NCBI GenBank assembly: GCA_029747015.1
Contig: JAKOGI010000368.1
Location: 107,501-171,500 of the forward strand
Length of the DNA stretch: 64,000 nucleotides
Direction of reading: 5' to 3'
Origin: Carnegiea gigantea
Taxonomy: Eukaryota; Streptophyta; Magnoliopsida; Caryophyllales; Cactaceae
Shown here: positions 59,158-64,000 of the stretch, in pieces
Numbering within the stretch: position 1 is the stretch's first letter
Layout of the letters: each line of letters starts with the position of its first letter
Program-made: the position numbers and the translations under genes
Notes under the pieces: model-generated
Databases searched by the model: none
Told to the model about the DNA's origin: nothing
What the model saw: the letters and a program-made list of their open reading frames with translations, nothing else

Positions 59158-60213
59158 GCTCCATTTGGCAAATAAATGTTAGCTGTTAATTGTTTGTATA
59201 ATTTGTTAGTTGATAGTTATTTGAATTAATTATTTATATTAGCTTTTTGAGTTAGTTGTTTATAGGAAAATTGTTTGGTAAAGTTAATTGTTTCCAAATA
59301 AGATGTTCGAAAAAATTTTATCGATATTCTTATCTCTAAATTATTTTTTAATAGAATATTTTTTTATTTATTGGTCATCTTATTTTAAAAAAAAAGAATT
59401 AAATTCATGTCATATGTATAAAGTAACTTCATCTATGATCCTTAAAAAAAGAACTTCATTCATGAGACTTTTTTTTCTTATTAATTCTACATAATTTGTA
59501 TTCATTATTTATCTTATTTCTTTTCAATTTTTATTTACATGAATGATGCTTATGTTTATAATGTTATTTTGTTATTTATTAGATTTTTTTTCAGCGTTTG
59601 AATTAAAATTGAAATTTTTATGAATTTCTAGTGACTTTATTTTCATTAGATTCAATTCATATAAAACATAACATCAAATATTGCTATTTACTTACATCAA
59701 TGTGTAAGCTCATTGTCTACATAATCAGAAAGGATATTGAATAATCTAGAGCAGAAATATCAAATGTTTGAGAGTACCAAATAACATTGACATAATACAC
59801 TAATGAAATTGGAAAAGCCACACCAAAAAATACACTGCTTGGGTTAAAAAAAAAAATCAAATAATGAAAAAGATAATGCAGCTTTAATGATTTGTTTTTG
59901 ACCCAAAAAAATAAAAATAAAGCTAAGATCTCTACTCTGGTTAATTCTTACGATCTAATTGGATTTGAATACTATTCATATAACACTTGAAGCAACCTTT
60001 ATGGTACTTTGTACTCTTTCAATTTCATAAAAGCAATATTTTATAAATATAATTTAATAACATGTGGTATAATAATTTAAAACTCATGGAGAAATGTATT
60101 ATTTCTACAAAAAGTTTTTTGAAAAGGCTAATGGAAGCCTTTTTAAAAGAACTATTTGTAGGTCAAATAGCTATTTCAAATAGCTCCAATAAGTAGTTGT
60201 TACCAAATACCCC
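59158..60213. mobile_element. hAT-like element with TTTGGCAAATA-type ends
   Basis: Left end GGCTCCATTTGGCAAATAAA; right end, reverse complement, GGGGTATTTGGTAACAACTA. Subterminal TTAGCTGTTAATTG / AATAGCTATTTCAAATAGCT words resemble the MITE at 11471-11802. The interior of about 1 kb is AT-rich without a long ORF. An internal TTGTTTGGTAAAGTTAATTG at about 59269 suggests two nested or adjacent copies. Ends are imperfect. Confidence 0.45.
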
Positions 60214-61035
60214 AAAATGTACTAGTTTTTTTTAAACTAAAAAAATAAAAAAGCTTACAAAAATTTAGAAAAATTTATATGCAACAAGAAAATATATAAT
60301 TCAAAAACTTAAATAATATAAAAATTACTGTAAGTGTATAAACAAAATATATAATATCACGTAAAATTTCTTTTTAGATTTCTATAAATTTTGATTTTTT
60401 CAAATAATATTTTTATATGTAGTTTAGATTTTTCTAAATTACAATTTTCTGGTTGCTCAGTAACCATTACTAATTTCTATACTCTTAACAAATTTTTCAT
60501 CATGTGTAAGTATCATGTGTAGATATCAAAGAAGTTTGTAGTAAGATTTTCACCCTTCTTTTTTATTAAATTTTTGGCTAGGCTATGGAACCTCAATTAT
60601 GTTTCCTATTTTGGTTGTTTTACTTTCCAAACCCTCTATCAATATTCTTTTGTATTTAATAAACAAATTTTAAATATAAAAGTATGTAAGAGATGTGATT
60701 GCTCTAATTAGCTACAACCTAAATATTGAATGTAAGTCTATTTTCTTGATATTTAAATCTTTTAATGACACATTTAGATACTTTTTATCTAACAATTGTC
60801 TGAATTTCTATTCCATTTTTTGCGTTTCTCACTTAAATCATATTTCATCTACTGATGTCACTTTATCTATGTTTGTCTTTCAATATAATTGAACATAAAT
60901 GCACAAGAAAATTTAAATCTCTTGGAACTTTTGTGTCATATATATTTCATTAGATGAACTAATTTTAATTTTTGAAAAATAAGCAATTCATTATTTTGCT
61001 TGGGTCTTTCATTTCATATTGATATAATATCATTG

Positions 61036-61061
61036 CTAGCCTGTGTCCGTGCGCTTGCACG
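61036..61061 (-). mobile_element. Helitron-like 3' terminus
   Basis: On the minus strand a perfect stem CGTGC-AAGC-GCACG (61048-61061) is followed eight bases later by CTAG (61036-61039). The next base outside is C, not the T usual for Helitrons. The other end was not found. Confidence 0.4.
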
Positions 61062-62534
61062 AGTGACTAATTTTATAAGCAATATAATAAGGAAAGAAAA
61101 TTTAAATGCAGACATTCTACATGGTTGGATCGCTTAAAAATTTTGATTGTTAGATACACTTAAAAGACTAATTGTCTAAGTTCACAAAGTTGAAAGCATT
61201 TGAATATTATATTTGATTCAATTGGTGGGAGAATAACATCCTTCCTACTACATGAGAAGCCAAATTAAGTTGATCCCCAAAACTTTATTTCAATTTGTTT
61301 GGAGCTTATACCATAAAAGTGAAAGCCCCAATGATCACAATGTGTAATTATGTCTCCATGTCTTTATCCAGCATTTGCTTCGTTTACAAAGTAACACTGT
61401 ACTAATGCGTATATCCATGACGAAATGTCAAGATAAAGCAAAAACAATAATAATGATTCATGACAAACCCGAAGAATATAAGAACTTATAACAAAAGTAA
61501 TCCTTAGTCTCTACAATGCATTAAAAAAAAAGATGTATACTGTTCATAAATTATTGAACAGTAGACTTACATGAATGTCTTTCCAAAAAGATTTTACAGC
61601 AGCAACAACAATATAATAAATGTAAACTAATTATCTTTGCACTGGTAATTTATTATGGTATGTATATTAAACTTTAATTAGTTTAGTTCAACATTATATT
61701 ATATATAGCTCAAGTAGCACGTGTGAAGTATTGCTAAGAAATTGGTCTAATATAAACTACAACTAAGGTCAATATAATAATGGATTAGAAGTTGGACGAT
61801 ACTTTATGAATATAATGAATGCCTTATGTGACTTAACCAATTTAACTAAATTTTCCTAATTATTTAATATTATCTTAGCTAACACATAATTTTTTTGTGA
61901 TAATTGTCATTTAAGACTTAAATATTATTTTGATGTGAAGATACAAGGAATTATAGTTTATCACCATAAGTTTATTGTAGACCTAATAAAAGTGACCTAT
62001 TCTTAGAAAGTCAAATCTAATAATGGGTATGAAACTGATCCTAGCTCAATTTTTTCTGTTAATTTTTCATTAGGAAGACGCATTTATTGAACCATATCAA
62101 TTAACTAAAAGCCAATAAAAAATGATTATTAACTAAACTGAAATCAAAGCAACTTTGATCAACCGACGCCCAACATAACCTAAAGTTAATCAGATTGGAA
62201 GTTGAACCTAAATTGAACAATTCGTTTGTAAAATTTAATATCTAAAGAAAATATGTAGAAATTGAGAAATAATCCATGTTTTGAGAAGTTGCACGAATGA
62301 AACCTCAAGTATCATTTGGCAACATCACGGCCGCCACAATAACAATCAGCAATGTTTTACGAAGAAAAGCAATTTGTTTCTTGCTACAAAATATAATATA
62401 TTTAATTGAAGTTACAAAGGTAGGCAATTAGAACTCTCTGTTTAAAAAGTTCAAAAAAATCATGTCATAATGATATTATATTAGTCTTTATTTTCACTTG
62501 TGGAGCTCATAATGCAAATTAAAATCATTCTTAA

Positions 62535-62563
62535 CTAGTGCTAAAGACCCATGCGATGCATGG
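62535..62563 (-). mobile_element. Helitron-like 3' terminus
   Basis: On the minus strand a perfect stem CCATGC-ATC-GCATGG (62549-62563), ten bases, then CTAG (62535-62538) followed by T. The hairpin, spacing and T match the 38378-38823 element. The 5' end was not found. Confidence 0.5.
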
Positions 62564-64000
62564 AAGATTTTGTAAATTTTTAACTGTATTAATTATTTGT
62601 AATCTGATAGTAATAATATCACAAGAAGAATATGACTTTGTGTCTTTATAATATTTCATATTAGCAGCCAAATTTTCATAAAAATTGGAAATCAATATAC
62701 ATAATAAATTATCCATAATTGGTGCATTTATTTTATTATAATAAAATACATTATTTTTGGTAATATTGGAACTAGCATTACTAATATAATTTATGTGGAT
62801 TTTATATTTAATTTTGAAACCCTTTTTACTTGTAAGTACACAAGCTTAATTATGGACTAGCTAGTATAAGGGTGTCGTTTCCATAAGAAACAATAGTGAT
62901 TTTAAATTTAGCCTTTCCGATTATAAAGAATAGTTCAATTGAGGAGTTTGACTATTAATATGAATTAACGGAACAAAAGAAGAGTAAATGAGTCAAGAGA
63001 CTGAAGAGAAATCAAGTAGGAGAAAAATCTAGGATTTTGGATTTCATCATTGATGCAAATATTGATCTATTAATTCAAGTAGAGATTCAATTTGTCTCTT
63101 GTTCAATCTGAGTTACAAGCATTAGGCCATAAATTAAAAAGATAATTATAATTATCAAATGATATTATTTATCTTGTGGTTTATCATGAATCATTCTTTT
63201 TAGACATAACTCATCTAATTTCTAGTTTAAATTATTCAATTTTAACAATTATAATTTTAAAGCCCAATTGCATAACATCATATTAGCTTGCGAGGTCTAA
63301 TATTCACTTGAGATTGCAAATTAAACTATTGTAATCAACATGATTGAACAATAGTATTGAGATGCATAAATAGGTTAAGTTCAAGTATAAACTTAAATTA
63401 TGCAATAAAAGAGACATAAATAACCCCATAAGAAATTAACAAAACCAATATTATTGTCAAGGATCCATCTTCATCCTAGAAGAGTATTCTAGCCTTGTCA
63501 TAGTTAGCAAAAACACCATCGAAACGGTATATTTCACTTTCTATACCCAAACTTTAGTACTCAATTATACAAAATGATAAAATTAAGTGAAAACTCTCAA
63601 ATATGACTCGCAGATGAGATGAGAAGAGAAGAGAAAATATTATCTAATTTTCAAGCTTATTTTCTTCTAAACCCCTCAACCCAAATAATTTTGTCTTACG
63701 AAGACCCTCTCCACACAAAAAAAATAAAAGATGGAAGATGAGAATGAGAAGATGCTTTGGTGATTGAGTGGATGAATGGATGATTGAACGAATTTTTCAA
63801 CAACCTTGAGCCCTTTCGGTGCCCAAAAATTAATGAAAATTAATTCTTGGCTGTTGTATTGCATATGGAAAGGCTAGTTTTTAGCTAAAATTAATTTAAT
63901 TAATTAGCCTTGACTAGATCACTTGACTTATGTGGAAAATTGGAGCACTTTGAGAAAATGGAGCAGTTGGGTTTGACGCTGGTCGGTTCGGCTGCAGATG

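Larger units (their letters stand above)
60214..64000. other. AT-rich sequence, no recognised gene
   Basis: No open frame above background. Two Helitron-like 3' ends are listed separately. 62990-63700 has a more complex composition and may be part of an unrecognised LTR or element that continues to the right. Confidence 0.5.

Noticed and set aside
57883..60892. Several 60-70 codon open frames in AT-rich DNA
   Set aside because: Length is at background, composition is Phe/Leu/Asn/Ile-rich, and no motif is seen.

Overview
The window is a heterochromatin-like block of a plant nuclear genome, most likely a eudicot. It is AT-rich and contains almost only transposable elements, inserted one inside another. 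The lineages are plant ones: L1-type LINEs with DUF4283/CCHC ORF1 proteins, Athila-type Ty3/gypsy elements with an Asp-tRNA-like primer site, CCHC gag elements with iMet-tRNA-like primer sites, an RTE LINE, hAT, Helitron-like and Ulp1-bearing DNA elements. I see no intact host gene, no rRNA or tRNA operon and no CRISPR array. Nearly every coding region is broken by stops and frameshifts. Many changes are C-to-T or G-to-A, as expected from long methylation and deamination.

Layout. 1-3150: L1-type LINE A on the minus strand, cut by the left window edge. 3186-3720: (TA)n tracts and a diverged tandem repeat. 4257-9260: decayed minus-strand gene with a plant-mobile/DUF1985-like domain and a C-terminal Ulp1 (C48) protease, followed by a 540-bp tandem duplication (9505-10600). 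11330-13145: small elements (SINE-like, hAT-like MITE, a poly(A)-only retrotransposition scar) and simple repeats. 13634-38109: one L1-type LINE (LINE B, minus) with a 17-bp target duplication. It is split by a hAT element (14693-16725), probably an RTE 3' fragment (16759-16930), and a 17-kb Athila element (17473-34483). The Athila element is itself split by a gag-only LTR element (22531-27719) and carries a 5S-rRNA-derived insertion in its 3' LTR. 38378-38823: short Helitron-like element. 39200-56826: second Athila-like element. Its 3' LTR is split by a minus-strand gypsy element (48350 to about 56185), whose reverse transcriptase is in turn split by a 5'-truncated RTE LINE (51520-52536). 56827-64000: AT-rich sequence with a hAT-like MITE, two Helitron-like 3' ends and no recognised gene.

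Order of events. LINE B inserted first, then Athila-1 into it (5-bp duplication GTATT/GTATC), then the gag-only element into the Athila-1 RNase H region (GTGAC on both sides). On the right, Athila-2 came first, then the minus-strand gypsy element, then the RTE LINE (15-bp duplication). All elements look non-functional in themselves. The most informative items are the gag-only retrotransposon, the 5S-derived insertion, the Ulp1 gene with its flanking tandem repeats, and the exact nesting boundaries.
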